64,000 nucleotides of DNA from Candidatus Thiodiazotropha sp. (ex Monitilora ramsayi) (GTDB taxonomy: Bacteria; Pseudomonadota; Gammaproteobacteria; Chromatiales; Chromatiaceae), in contig JAHXIP010000008.1 of NCBI GenBank assembly GCA_025655575.1, forward strand, positions 103,797-167,796, given 5' to 3'. Below the pieces are notes generated by a model. That model saw only the letters and a program-made list of their open reading frames with translations, made no database searches and had not been told where the DNA came from. Shown piece after piece: positions 1-9,068 of this stretch (position 1 is its first letter; every line of letters begins with the position of its first letter). The position numbers were made by a program, and so were the translations under genes.

Positions 1-707
1 GCATCAGCAAGGAGATCTGTGGCGGCAATTACCGGGTCTTTGTCGATTCAGCACCGGTATTGGAGAAGCCACTGGCACAAAAGGCCGGGCTCGGCTGGAT
101 AGGAAAACACACCAATCTCATTGCAAAAGAAGCAGGCTCCTGGTTTTTTCTGGGGGAGATTTATACCGACCTGCCATTGATTCCAGACAACCCGGCGAAG
201 GATCACTGCGGTACCTGCCAGGCTTGTATCGACATCTGTCCGACCCAGGCAATCGTCGCCCCCTACAGGCTAGACGCCAGACGTTGTATCTCCTATCTGA
301 CCATCGAACTCAAAGGTGCGATACCGGAGGTGTATAGAACTGCAATGGGAAACCGTATCTTCGGTTGCGACGATTGCCAGCAAGTCTGCCCCTGGAACCG
401 GTTTGCTCAACTCACAGATGAAGGCGACTTTCAGGCCCGGCATCAACTGGATAATACCAGCCTGATCCAGCTCTTTTCCTGGAGTGAGGCAGAATTCCTT
501 GAACGAACGGCTGGCTCGGCCATCCGCCGTCTCGGGCATGAGCGATGGCTGAGAAACATCGCTGTTGCACTGGGCAATGCACCCGGCTCATCTCCCGTTA
601 TTGAGGCACTGGAGAGACATCGGGACCATCCCTCTGCATTGGTGCGTGAACACGTGAACTGGGCGCTTGCCCAGCAGCGGGATAAGACCTCAACACACCA
701 GCGGTGA
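1..707 (+). CDS. queG: Epoxyqueuosine reductase QueG, C-terminal part (5' end outside window)
   Basis: This cobalamin- and iron-sulfur-dependent enzyme reduces epoxyqueuosine to queuosine in tRNA, in the cytoplasm. The reading frame is open from base 3, so the N-terminus lies outside the window; an internal TTG at 60 is not the real start. Visible family marks are AGLGWIGK, a four-cysteine cluster motif (CGTCQACIDICP) and a second set (GCDDCQQVCPWN). The tail, with DHPSALVREHVNWAL, resembles the HEAT-like C-terminal repeat of the family. It converges on the vanZ-like gene with a 75-bp gap in which I see no clear terminator. Confidence 0.93.
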   Translation, partial: ISKEICGGNYRVFVDSAPVLEKPLAQKAGLGWIGKHTNLIAKEAGSWFFLGEIYTDLPLIPDNPAKDHCGTCQACIDICPTQAIVAPYRLDARRCISYLTIELKGAIPEVYRTAMGNRIFGCDDCQQVCPWNRFAQLTDEGDFQARHQLDNTSLIQLFSWSEAEFLERTAGSAIRRLGHERWLRNIAVALGNAPGSSPVIEALERHRDHPSALVREHVNWALAQQRDKTSTHQR

Positions 708-782
708 TTACCTAGTGTGTAGTGTAATGGCCCAGGCAACCTGTCCCCCACCCTGCGAAGAGAGGACTAGGGCCTGTTAACA

Positions 783-1901
783 CTAATCCAATCGGCCCTG
801 TTGCCCCTGACTAAACCGACGGAAAACCCAACCCAAAGCCCATCCCAAACATATCCCGAGGCTGTCCACCATCATGTCGCTCAATCTGGGAGTTCTCTCC
901 GGGACGAAATACTGCAGGAGTTCTGTCGCTACAGCCAACAGCAGAAGCCCGAAAATGATCCTCGCGGGGTTTACAGCCCTCTCGCTGAACAGAATACTTC
1001 CCAAAAGCATGAAACCCAGCAGATGTGAAATTTTCGATAGATCCCACAACTGGGGCCACAACGCCCATGTCCCCTCGCTCCTGAGCAAGATTGTTGGTTC
1101 TGGCTGAAACCCCACATGGGAGAACAGTGAGAGAATCTGTTGCTCAATCTGCAAACGGACCTCATGAGGCATGAGTATTCCCGCAATCACAATCGGTAAT
1201 ACCAACAAGAGATAGCGTCCCTGAATACGCTCTCGATAGTGGTTGAACATTGCCTTTGCCAGCCAAAGACCCAGTAAAATCCAACCCAGCATGAGCAGAC
1301 CGCTGCCCAAACCATGGAGTGGAACCTTCTGAGCCTGCTGTAACGAAATCTGCCTGACCAGAAAGCTACCGGATGCCGAGTAGAGTGATATCTCAGCGCA
1401 AAGCTGCTCAGCAGTGACATCCGCATGAAACACGCCGATAAATTGCCGCCAGTCCCGATCCCCCTCCAAGCTGGTCAGCCGTGTTTTTACCCGGTAGTTT
1501 CCTTCTCCCCGACTGTCATATCCCACCAGATCGATTCGTGCTTCGTGCCAAGATTTGTCGCCCCGCAGAACAGAACGACTCATCACCTCGGCGGATAACA
1601 TCAGTTGGCTTGGCAGAACCTTGGCAGGCCGACATTGAGAGAGCGTTGTCGATCGACGACTGGTGCCATGATCTATTGTCAGCACACCGCTCTCGATCGC
1701 AATGGAGGAAGCTGCGCCCTCGAGCTTCCAGTTATTCAGTCTCTGGGTAAAATCCCGGTTGTAGAGTAGCTCTTCTCCATCCGGCTGGAAGGGCTGTACA
1801 AAAGAAAAGAAGAGCAGGTTGATGAAACAGAATCCAAGCGCAACCCAATAATAGAAAGAGAACTGACGGTTGAACCAACCGATACCCGCCCGGCGCTTCA
1901 T
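783..1901 (-). CDS. VanZ-like membrane protein with an N-terminal extracytoplasmic domain
   Basis: The 372-residue protein has one N-terminal membrane segment (about 15-36), then about 170 polar residues that look like a beta-sandwich or carbohydrate-binding-type domain. About five hydrophobic segments follow from residue 205. The C-terminal stretch KISHLLGFMLLG plus ATELLQYFVPERTPRLSD is typical of the VanZ-like family, whose function is mostly unknown beyond teicoplanin resistance in enterococci. It lies 12 bp downstream of orn on the same strand, so the two are probably cotranscribed. The domain assignment for the N-terminal half is by appearance only. Confidence 0.75.
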   Translation of the reverse strand: MKRRAGIGWFNRQFSFYYWVALGFCFINLLFFSFVQPFQPDGEELLYNRDFTQRLNNWKLEGAASSIAIESGVLTIDHGTSRRSTTLSQCRPAKVLPSQLMLSAEVMSRSVLRGDKSWHEARIDLVGYDSRGEGNYRVKTRLTSLEGDRDWRQFIGVFHADVTAEQLCAEISLYSASGSFLVRQISLQQAQKVPLHGLGSGLLMLGWILLGLWLAKAMFNHYRERIQGRYLLLVLPIVIAGILMPHEVRLQIEQQILSLFSHVGFQPEPTILLRSEGTWALWPQLWDLSKISHLLGFMLLGSILFSERAVNPARIIFGLLLLAVATELLQYFVPERTPRLSDMMVDSLGICLGWALGWVFRRFSQGQQGRLD

Positions 1902-1913
1902 CTGCCATCTGCC

Positions 1914-2462
1914 TCAAGGCAGACGCAGAAAGTGGTCTTTATAGAATCTGAGCTCAGCAATGGAATCACGGATATCATCCATAGCCAGATGCTTGCCCGC
2001 TTTCTTGAAACCCTCAGCCAGTGATGGGGCCCAGCGATTCACCAACTCCTTCAGCGTACTGACATCCAGATTGCGATAGTGAAAATAGGCCTCAAGATGC
2101 GGCATGGTTCTGGCAAGAAACCGGCGGTCCTGGCAAATACTATTGCCGCACATAGGCGAGGCCCCTTCCGGCACAAACTCACGCAGAAACGCCAAGGTAT
2201 CCGCTTCGGCCTTAGCTTCATTGAAGGTACTGGTCCTGACTCGATCAATAAGACCGGAATTACCGTGTTGCCGTTGATTCCATTCGTCCATCCCATCCAA
2301 TATCTGCTGTGGCTGATGGACCGCTATCACTGGACCTTCCGCCAGAGTATTGAGATTGGCGTCGGTAACGATCGTGGCAATTTCGATAATTTCGTCTTGC
2401 TGGGTATCCAACCCGGTCATTTCGAGGTCAATCCAGATCAAATTGGAGGCATCAACGGGCAT
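1914..2462 (-). CDS. orn: Oligoribonuclease
   Basis: This DEDDh 3'-5' exoribonuclease degrades di- and short oligoribonucleotides, including pGpG, at the end of RNA and cyclic-di-GMP turnover. The length of 182 residues matches the family. Exo I is IDLEMTGLD (Asp12, Glu14), Exo II contains the [10 protein letters not shown] segment, and the C-terminal [12 protein letters not shown] supplies the catalytic His and Asp. The start at 2462 gives the usual N-terminus. It is divergent from the M48 protease gene, with 114 bp between them for both promoters, and is followed closely by the VanZ-like gene. Confidence 0.97.
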   Translation of the reverse strand: MPVDASNLIWIDLEMTGLDTQQDEIIEIATIVTDANLNTLAEGPVIAVHQPQQILDGMDEWNQRQHGNSGLIDRVRTSTFNEAKAEADTLAFLREFVPEGASPMCGNSICQDRRFLARTMPHLEAYFHYRNLDVSTLKELVNRWAPSLAEGFKKAGKHLAMDDIRDSIAELRFYKDHFLRLP

Positions 2463-2576
2463 GTGTAAATCCTTAGCGAGTGTAGTGTTGGATTAGCGGG
2501 CAGATTCTAGCAGGAAGCTGAGACAGACTGTATTCTTGCTGTCTAACTTTAACGAATGATGGAAATCTAAAGATAT

Positions 2577-3839
2577 ATGCCTCTGTTTACACAACTCTTC
2601 CTGACCTTGCTTGTGCTGGGCACCCTGTTGCAACTCTGGTTGCTTAATCGCCATCTTTCCCATGTTGCGGGGCATCGTGATGCAGTACCCGAAGCCTTTA
2701 CAGGAAAAGTGGAGCTCGAGGCTCATCAGAAGGCTGCCGATTATACCCAGGCCAAGGGACGCCTGGCACGAATTGAGATTATTCTGGGGCTACTTCTGCT
2801 CCTGCTCTGGACACTGGGCGGCGGCATCGAATATCTGGACAGTTACTGGAGAACCTATGCCTGGAACGGATTGACTACCGGCTTGCTGCTCTTCTTTTCG
2901 TTCTTTCTCATCAATAGCCTGCTGGAACTGCCGATGAGTCTGGTGCAGACTTTCCGTATCGAGTCTGCCTTCGGTTTCAACAGAACAACCCCACAGCAAT
3001 ACGTGAAAGACAGATTGCTCGGCGCCGTGCTGGGCATCGCATTGGGCGGTCCGCTACTCTGGGTCATTCTCTGGCTGATGGAACGCGCCGGTGACACCTG
3101 GTGGCTTGCCGCCTGGGCAGTGTGGATGGCGTTCACTCTCACCCTCACCTGGGCCTATCCACGCCTCATCGCACCGCTCTTCAATCGATTCTCACCGCTG
3201 GATGAAGGTGAGATGCGGCAACGAATACAAGCCCTGTTGAGCCGCTGCGGCTTTAAGAGCGAGGGTATCTTCGTAATGGACGGTTCCAAGCGATCAAGCC
3301 ATGGAAATGCTTACTTCACTGGTTTCGGCAAGAACAAGCGGATCGTCTTTTTCGACACCCTGCTCAAAACCCTTTCCGTGGATGAGATGGAGGCTGTGCT
3401 GGCCCACGAGCTGGGACATTTCAGTCATCGCCATATTCTCAAGCAGATGGCTCTGATGTCGGTATTATCGTTGGGTGGGTTAGCACTACTTGGCTGGCTT
3501 TCGAAGCAAGACTGGTTCTATAACGGACTTGGCATCTCTCAACCCTCCGATGCGACGGCTTTGCTATTGTTCATGCTAGTGCTCCCTGTGTTTACCCTTT
3601 TTCTCTCACCACTGGGCAGTTTTCTCTCCCGTCGCTATGAATTTCAGGCCGATGACTATGCTGTGACGCAGGCTGGTGGGGAGTTTCTGACTCAAGCGCT
3701 GGTCAAACTCTATCGAGACAATGCAAGCACCCTGACACCGGACCCGCTCTATTCGCTGTTTCACGATAGCCATCCCCCGGCATCAGTCCGCATTGCACAT
3801 ATCACTCAACAAGCAGAGGCTAAAGGAGCACCTGTATGA
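2577..3839 (+). CDS. M48 family metalloprotease, Ste24/CAAX-protease type
   Basis: This is an integral-membrane zinc endopeptidase. The HELGH zinc motif lies near residues 276-280, and a downstream Glu in the segment [11 protein letters not shown] is the probable third ligand. Several hydrophobic segments precede and follow the motif, and 420 residues fits the Ste24 subgroup (longer than HtpX). Known relatives cut prenylated proteins in eukaryotes; the bacterial substrate is usually unknown, with membrane-protein quality control as one proposal. The stop overlaps the start of the next gene (ATGA at 3836), so the two are translationally coupled. Confidence 0.88.
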   Translation: MPLFTQLFLTLLVLGTLLQLWLLNRHLSHVAGHRDAVPEAFTGKVELEAHQKAADYTQAKGRLARIEIILGLLLLLLWTLGGGIEYLDSYWRTYAWNGLTTGLLLFFSFFLINSLLELPMSLVQTFRIESAFGFNRTTPQQYVKDRLLGAVLGIALGGPLLWVILWLMERAGDTWWLAAWAVWMAFTLTLTWAYPRLIAPLFNRFSPLDEGEMRQRIQALLSRCGFKSEGIFVMDGSKRSSHGNAYFTGFGKNKRIVFFDTLLKTLSVDEMEAVLAHELGHFSHRHILKQMALMSVLSLGGLALLGWLSKQDWFYNGLGISQPSDATALLLFMLVLPVFTLFLSPLGSFLSRRYEFQADDYAVTQAGGEFLTQALVKLYRDNASTLTPDPLYSLFHDSHPPASVRIAHITQQAEAKGAPV

Positions 3840-4114
3840 AAAAGTCCATTCTTGCCGCCGGTCTCATCTCATTGTCGGCTGGTGTAAATATCCAGGCTGC
3901 CGATGTGCAGCAGGGACATGAATTGGTTGAAACGAATTGCGTGCGTTGCCACGGCAGCGAAATCTATACCCGGCCCGACCGCCGGGTGACCTCACTACCC
4001 GGCCTGCACAAACAAGTCCGCTTCTGTGAACAGATGCTCGGACTCACCTGGTTTGACGAGGATGTGGATAATACGGCAACCTATCTGAATCAGGAGTATT
4101 ACAAATTCGAATAA
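3836..4114 (+). CDS. Small periplasmic c-type cytochrome
   Basis: This 92-residue precursor has a signal peptide ending near [10 protein letters not shown] and a single heme-binding motif CVRCH, giving a mature protein of about 70 residues. One heme is expected, and a Met in the segment [10 protein letters not shown] is a candidate distal ligand. It should act in periplasmic electron transfer; the partner is not evident. It overlaps the M48 protease gene by 4 bp and lies 18 bp before rsgA, so it sits inside an otherwise non-redox operon. Confidence 0.85.
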   Translation: MKKSILAAGLISLSAGVNIQAADVQQGHELVETNCVRCHGSEIYTRPDRRVTSLPGLHKQVRFCEQMLGLTWFDEDVDNTATYLNQEYYKFE

Positions 4115-4132
4115 ATCTCCCCAGGGTCCTAT

Positions 4133-5143
4133 ATGGCTAAACGCCGCCTCACGAATCAACAGAAAATCAGAATCCAAGCCATACAGGACAAACGTCGTAA
4201 AAGGCAGGAAACTCAAGCCAATGCGTCTTTAGCCGGGGCGGAAAGCGAGCATACAAGCAAGGGCCGGGTAATCATTCGCCACGGCGCCACCCTGGGAGTT
4301 GAAGATGAGACCGGCAGTCTCATCCAGTGCCAAACCCGTCAGAACATTGGCCACCCTGTCTGTGGGGACCGGGTAATTTTTCAGCTGACGGGTAATGCAA
4401 GCGGTGTGGTAACTGCGCTACTGCCCAGAAACAGCGTACTGAGCCGGCCCGACTACAGCGGCCGCGAAAAACCCCTGGCAGCCAACCTGACCCAACTGGT
4501 TGTCGTGCTGGCGCCGAAACCGGAGCCCAGTGGTTACCTACTTGATCAATATCTGGTTACCGCCGAGATTATCCGGGTCAAGCCACTCATTGCGATCAAC
4601 AAAATCGACCTGCTTGAGGGTGCACAGTCAGTTAGGTTTTACGCAAACCTCGCCCATTACCAGACTATCGGTTATCCCACGGTGCGGGTCAGCGCCAAGC
4701 AGGAGCATGGGTTGGATGGATTGATCGACAGACTAAAGGGGGAAACCAGTATCCTGGTAGGGCAATCAGGCGTCGGAAAATCATCTTTGATCAATGCCCT
4801 GCTACCTGAACACGATGTGGAGACCGGCATACTCTCTCAAGCCACCGGACTCGGCCGCCACACCACTTCTGCAGCAACCCTCTACACCCTGTCCCAGGGC
4901 GGTGAACTCATCGATTCCCCAGGTGTGCGCAGTTTCCGTCTGACAGACCTCAGCAGAGAAGAGCTTGAACAGGGTTTCCCTGAATTCCGCCCTTATATCG
5001 GCCAGTGCCGTTTCCACAATTGTACGCATGAACATGAACCGGATTGCGCCATCCGGGCAGCCATGTCAGAAGGTAAACTCTCCCCCCAACGCCTGGAGAA
5101 TTTCCGACGATTGAGCCAAACCTCAAATCGGAAGCCGGGATGA
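4133..5143 (+). CDS. rsgA: Ribosome small-subunit-dependent GTPase A
   Basis: This is a circularly permuted GTPase that assists late 30S maturation. The order of motifs is diagnostic: NKIDL (G4) comes before GQSGVGKSSL (G1) and DSPGVR (G3). An OB-fold region precedes the GTPase domain and a zinc knuckle follows it (CRFHNC plus the HEHEPDC segment). The 336 residues include a basic N-terminal extension (KRRLTNQQKIRIQ) that may contact rRNA. The gene overlaps the following membrane-protein gene by 4 bp. Confidence 0.96.
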   Translation: MAKRRLTNQQKIRIQAIQDKRRKRQETQANASLAGAESEHTSKGRVIIRHGATLGVEDETGSLIQCQTRQNIGHPVCGDRVIFQLTGNASGVVTALLPRNSVLSRPDYSGREKPLAANLTQLVVVLAPKPEPSGYLLDQYLVTAEIIRVKPLIAINKIDLLEGAQSVRFYANLAHYQTIGYPTVRVSAKQEHGLDGLIDRLKGETSILVGQSGVGKSSLINALLPEHDVETGILSQATGLGRHTTSAATLYTLSQGGELIDSPGVRSFRLTDLSREELEQGFPEFRPYIGQCRFHNCTHEHEPDCAIRAAMSEGKLSPQRLENFRRLSQTSNRKPG

Positions 5144-5625
5144 TGGAGGTTGAACTCAAGTTACTGGTATTGCTGGTGGTAGCGAATGGTGCACCCATCA
5201 TCGCCCGGCATCTGATGCGGGATTGTTGTACCTGGCCCCTGGATGGTGGTATGCGAACTGTCTCTGGCCAGCCCATACTAGGCGCATCGAAGACTTGGCG
5301 AGGGCTTTTTGCCGCTTTGTTGTTAACGGCCGCAATCGCACCGCTACTGGGTATAGAGTGGCGCTGGGGTGCGTTGATAGGCGGACTCGCCATGCTAGGG
5401 GACCTCATCGCCAGTTTCATCAAACGCCGGCTCGGGTATCCACCCAGCAGCCAGGCCATTGGTCTCGATCAGATACCGGAGTCTCTGGTGCCCTTGCTCT
5501 TTATCGCACCCGTTTTCCCGTTACCCTGGTGGTCGGTACTGATCGTGGTCACGGCATTTGCCGTAGTGGTTCCGATACTGTCGTGGTTGTTCTTTCTGAT
5601 TGGGGTGCGTCGTCGCCCTTACTAA
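5140..5625 (+). CDS. CDP-archaeol synthase (CarS/DUF46)-like membrane protein
   Basis: This 161-residue protein has about four membrane helices and belongs to the CdsA/CarS cytidylyltransferase group. Matching signatures are LDGG near residue 33, GASKTWRG, and GALIGGLAMLGD followed by SFIKRRLG and GLDQIPESL. Archaeal CarS makes CDP-archaeol from CTP and unsaturated archaetidic acid. In a bacterium the substrate is more likely a phosphatidic acid or another lipid phosphate, which is inference. It overlaps rsgA by 4 bp and converges on the metallophosphoesterase gene with only 16 bp between them. Confidence 0.8.
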   Translation: MMEVELKLLVLLVVANGAPIIARHLMRDCCTWPLDGGMRTVSGQPILGASKTWRGLFAALLLTAAIAPLLGIEWRWGALIGGLAMLGDLIASFIKRRLGYPPSSQAIGLDQIPESLVPLLFIAPVFPLPWWSVLIVVTAFAVVVPILSWLFFLIGVRRRPY

Positions 5626-5641
5626 AGCCTGACAACAAGCA

Positions 5642-6592
5642 CTAAGGCGTAGCAGTTTTCAGGGTATGCAGGGTTATCTCAGGCGGACAGTTGATCCTCA
5701 CCTCAACAATGGAAGTTCCCGCCCCGGCTGAAGTGTATCCCTGCATCTCTCCGTGACGCCAGGCACCGGAACCGAGACGACGCGGGCAGCGGGCATCCAG
5801 GGTGAGAGGGAATCCCCCCGGCAGGCAGATCTGACCGCCATGGGTATGGCCGCAAAAGAAGAGGTCAAAACCGGCATGGGCTGCCTGTCTGAAGATTTCC
5901 GGGGTGTGTGAAAGCAGAATCGACACGGAATTTGGGGGAATCTCTACCGCAGCCTTCTCGATATTGTCCACCCTGTAATAGTGCGCATCATCGATACCGG
6001 CCAGATGGATCTGTTGATTATCCCTTTGTAACGGCACCGACTCGTTCAACAGCATCTGTATCCCCATGGCCTCCAGTTCAGGCACCATGCGGATGGTGTC
6101 ATGATTGCCGAGCACCCCGTACACCGGTCCCTTGAGACCGCCACAAAGAGAACGCATGCCGTCCATAGACTGCTCGAACTCACCAAACGTCCAGGCCCTG
6201 TAGTCACCGGTCAGCACCACGGCGTCGTAGGTCATGCCATCAATCCTGTCGATCAACGCCTGGATTGCGGGCGGATACATATCTGCATGAAGGTCACTGA
6301 GATGCAACAGGGTAAAACCGTCAAATGCGGGCGGTAGATGAGGCAGCAGAATGGTATTGTGAGTGATTTTGAATTTAAGTGTGTTTCCCCTTCCCCGCCA
6401 GTAGAAGCCTGTTGCCTTCAATATATTGCGCATCAGGGAATGACTGGAGTACCAGTTTTCCGGGTGAAAATAATTAAACCCGCGGCCGAAAACCTTAGGC
6501 ATCGACTCCTCTTCGATGCCGATGCGAAGGCGAGCGTGCACCGAGCCCAAACGCTTTTCAAGATGCATGAAAATGTCCGAATCCATCCCCAA
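5642..6592 (-). CDS. Metallophosphoesterase, YaeI/YkuE-like
   Basis: The calcineurin-like fold is shown by SDLHADMY, LTGDYR, GNHD, LLSHTPE and CGHTHGGQ, which together supply all metal ligands. The protein has 316 residues. About 90 residues come before the first metal motif, and I see no clear transmembrane anchor or signal peptide, unlike some YkuE-type relatives. Family members include phosphodiesterases linked to lipid A or UDP-sugar metabolism, but the substrate cannot be read here. The start at 6592 is the longest choice; a Met at codon 3 is equally possible. It lies directly downstream of the PhoQ-like kinase on the same strand. Confidence 0.85.
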   Translation of the reverse strand: MGMDSDIFMHLEKRLGSVHARLRIGIEEESMPKVFGRGFNYFHPENWYSSHSLMRNILKATGFYWRGRGNTLKFKITHNTILLPHLPPAFDGFTLLHLSDLHADMYPPAIQALIDRIDGMTYDAVVLTGDYRAWTFGEFEQSMDGMRSLCGGLKGPVYGVLGNHDTIRMVPELEAMGIQMLLNESVPLQRDNQQIHLAGIDDAHYYRVDNIEKAAVEIPPNSVSILLSHTPEIFRQAAHAGFDLFFCGHTHGGQICLPGGFPLTLDARCPRRLGSGAWRHGEMQGYTSAGAGTSIVEVRINCPPEITLHTLKTATP

Positions 6593-6627
6593 AGTATATG
6601 CCGAATATTATGATTGGTTTGGATGGA

Positions 6628-7992
6628 CTAGTTTTCTGATGGCAGTGAAAGTGTCATTTCAGCTCCGCCGAGGGTTTCTGAACTACCAATCAATAACTTA
6701 CCCTTGTAAGCGGTGACGATATCCAGAACGACGGCTAGTCCTATACCCTGCCCGGGGAGCTGCTGGTCTGCACGGTGTCCTCTTTGCAACACATCTTCTG
6801 CTCGCTCAGTGGCGATTCCCGGACCATCGTCCTCAATTGTCAGGCATAACGCATTGAGCTGAGCTCCGCTCACTCTGACCCTGCCAACACCATACTTACA
6901 GGCGTTCTCCATCAAATTCCCCAACAACTCCATCAGATCACCCTCGTCGCCCTGAAAAGCCAAGCTATCGGGTAAATCGAGCTGCCACTCTATGGCCTTG
7001 TCGGCATAAACTTTCTGTAAAGACTGAGCAATACGCTCTACCACCGGTTTTACCGGGAGCGCAAGGCTCAGGGAGGTTCGACCCGAGGCAGCAGCCCGCT
7101 GCAGTTGATGACCCACAATCTGGTTCATACGTGCTACCTGCTCGTTTAGCAGACGCTTTTCTTCTGCTTCCACTGGAGTCGTCTGATCAGCCAACCCCTG
7201 AAGTATCGCCAGCGGGGTTTTCAAACTATGAGCCAGATCCCCCAGACTGTCACGGTAGCGTTGTTGGCGCGTTGCGGCATGGCGAATCAGTGAGTTGATG
7301 TTGGAGGTCAGCGGGCTTAACTCCTTGGGAAACTCCCCTTTTAGCTGTTGAGAACGACCCGACTCGATATCTGTCAGGGCCTCCGCTACCTGGCGCAGCG
7401 GGGTCAGCCCCCATCGCAAAACCCAACCCTGCGCCAACAAAAGCAGCAAGGCAGCACCACCCAGCCAAAAAAACAGACTATTTCGAAAGGCTGAAACCTG
7501 TTCGATCAGGGGTTTTAAATCCTCTGCCACAGTCAGCGTATAAGCTAACTCACGCCCCTGGAAATCCTCCCACACAACACCGAAGCTGAGGCTCATCACC
7601 GACTCACCTGCCGACAAATCATCCTTTTGTATCATTGATTGTCCGGGCTCTACCGGTAGGGGAATGGCAAGATTTCGTCCCAGTGCGGAACCTGAATGCC
7701 AGCGGTAAGCAGCCTCTTTTCCCGAAACCAAGGCATAAAGACCCGAGTCCGGTCGATTGAAGCGGGGATCAGTCAGCGCTTCCGGCATTGCCAACATGCC
7801 CTCCGAATCCTCTTCCGCAGCCGCCAACAGTGCGTAAACACTGCTGAAGAGTCTGGCCTGCAGCGCCTCTTCGGTGGCTGAACGGAAGGCCTTATCGAGG
7901 GCGAAGCCGGTGAATCCGAGAAAAGCCGTCAACACCAGGCTGGCAGCCAATAATAGACGTTGATGAATGGAGAGACGGCGGATCAGTCCCAT
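6628..7992 (-). CDS. Sensor histidine kinase, PhoQ-like
   Basis: This is a membrane-bound histidine kinase. A helix near the N-terminus and a second one (FFWLGGAALLLLLAQ) flank a periplasmic sensor region of about 140 residues. HAMP, HisKA with the phospho-accepting His in GDLAHSLKTPL, the N box NLMENACKYG and the G box GPGIA follow. I place the start at 7992 (ATG of MGLIRRLSIHQR), just after the response-regulator stop and preceded by an AAGAGGCAG-type ribosome site. The frame stays open to 8091, but that longer start would overlap the regulator by about 80 bp. Together with the next gene it forms a two-component system. Confidence 0.9.
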   Translation of the reverse strand: MGLIRRLSIHQRLLLAASLVLTAFLGFTGFALDKAFRSATEEALQARLFSSVYALLAAAEEDSEGMLAMPEALTDPRFNRPDSGLYALVSGKEAAYRWHSGSALGRNLAIPLPVEPGQSMIQKDDLSAGESVMSLSFGVVWEDFQGRELAYTLTVAEDLKPLIEQVSAFRNSLFFWLGGAALLLLLAQGWVLRWGLTPLRQVAEALTDIESGRSQQLKGEFPKELSPLTSNINSLIRHAATRQQRYRDSLGDLAHSLKTPLAILQGLADQTTPVEAEEKRLLNEQVARMNQIVGHQLQRAAASGRTSLSLALPVKPVVERIAQSLQKVYADKAIEWQLDLPDSLAFQGDEGDLMELLGNLMENACKYGVGRVRVSGAQLNALCLTIEDDGPGIATERAEDVLQRGHRADQQLPGQGIGLAVVLDIVTAYKGKLLIGSSETLGGAEMTLSLPSEN

Positions 7993-8011
7993 AGCGCCTG
8001 GGCCTGCCTCT

Positions 8012-8692
8012 TCATCGTTTGCATTCGAGTGCGAAGCGGTAGCCGCGGCCACGCAGGGTTTCAATCGGCTTGTAGCTGCCCTCTGGATCAAGCTTCTTAC
8101 GCAGGCGGCGTACGAATACTTCCAGAGTATTGCTGTCCCGATCCCAGTCCTGCTCGTAGATATGCTCGGTGAGATCGCTCTTGGAGACTACCTCACCCGC
8201 GTGCAGCATAAGATACTCCAGTACCTTGTACTCATAGGCTGTCAAATCGACAGGCGATCCTTCCAGATTGACGCTCTGGGAGCGGGTATCGAGCTCAACC
8301 GGGCCTCCGCTGATGACTGGCTGGGACCACCCGGCCGAACGTCTCAGTAGAGCATTGAGTCTGGCCAGCAGTTCTTCCACATGGAAGGGTTTGACCAGAT
8401 AGTCGTCCGCCCCCGCCTCCAGACCCTCCACTTTATCCTGCCAATTCCCCCTCGCAGTTAGGATGAGAATGGGAAAGTGCTTGTCCAGCTTACGTAGTTC
8501 GCGGATCACCTCGATGCCAGAGAGCTCGGGCAGACCGATATCGATGACCCCCAGATCCATGGCGTACTCACGCCCGAGGAAGAGTCCATCACGACCATCC
8601 GCTGCCGCATCTACCGTATAGCCCTCTTTGCGAAGTCGCTCTGCCAGCGGTTCACGAATGTCGGTTTCGTCTTCGACCAGTAAGACACGCAT
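8012..8692 (-). CDS. OmpR/PhoP-type response regulator
   Basis: This 226-residue cytoplasmic regulator has an N-terminal receiver domain: acidic pocket VEDETD, phospho-acceptor Asp in VIDIGLPE near residue 51, and Lys in LVKPF. A C-terminal winged helix follows, with TAYEYKVLEYL and RRLRKKLDPEG. It is followed by the PhoQ-like kinase 20 bp away and preceded, 5 bp upstream, by a PepSY-domain protein. The PhoP resemblance is in sequence style only. The signal could be divalent cations, low pH or cationic peptides, but nothing in the sequence decides this. Confidence 0.92.
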   Translation of the reverse strand: MRVLLVEDETDIREPLAERLRKEGYTVDAAADGRDGLFLGREYAMDLGVIDIGLPELSGIEVIRELRKLDKHFPILILTARGNWQDKVEGLEAGADDYLVKPFHVEELLARLNALLRRSAGWSQPVISGGPVELDTRSQSVNLEGSPVDLTAYEYKVLEYLMLHAGEVVSKSDLTEHIYEQDWDRDSNTLEVFVRRLRKKLDPEGSYKPIETLRGRGYRFALECKR

Positions 8693-8697
8693 CAGAT

Positions 8698-8958
8698 CTA
8701 ACGCCTGTTATTCTTACGACGCTCACCACCGGCGTCTATCCGTAAACGCCTCAGTTTTCCATCATCGGTCAGGATACGGATGTTATGGGTCCGGTGGCCA
8801 TTGTTCTCCCGGGTCTCAGCAGAGATCACCCGTCCGTCAACGCGCTCTTTGGCCTGTCTCACTGCCTGATCGAGGCTGAGGCCGCCTCTCGCAAAAAGCG
8901 GCGGTGATAACAACAGGCTAAGGAGCAAAATGCTGATGAATGAGATTCGTTTTTTCAT
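8698..8958 (-). CDS. Small secreted PepSY-domain protein
   Basis: This 86-residue precursor has a clear signal peptide (ISILLLSLLLSPPLFARG). The remainder fits a single PepSY unit: SLDQAVRQAKERVDG followed by a two-strand segment ending KLRRLRIDAGG. The tail is very basic (ERRKNNRR). PepSY proteins next to PhoPQ-type systems are common and are thought to modulate periplasmic proteases or the sensor; that role is inference here. It is the first gene of a probable three-gene operon with the regulator and kinase. Confidence 0.8.
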   Translation of the reverse strand: MKKRISFISILLLSLLLSPPLFARGGLSLDQAVRQAKERVDGRVISAETRENNGHRTHNIRILTDDGKLRRLRIDAGGERRKNNRR

Positions 8959-9068
8959 TAGATGTCTGCTGGTCTGCGTTTATGCCATACGTGGAGAGAG
9001 AACTCCCCACGTACCTTCAGCGATTCAATACGCGGCCATTACTCCCGACCCGTTCGACAAACACTAGA

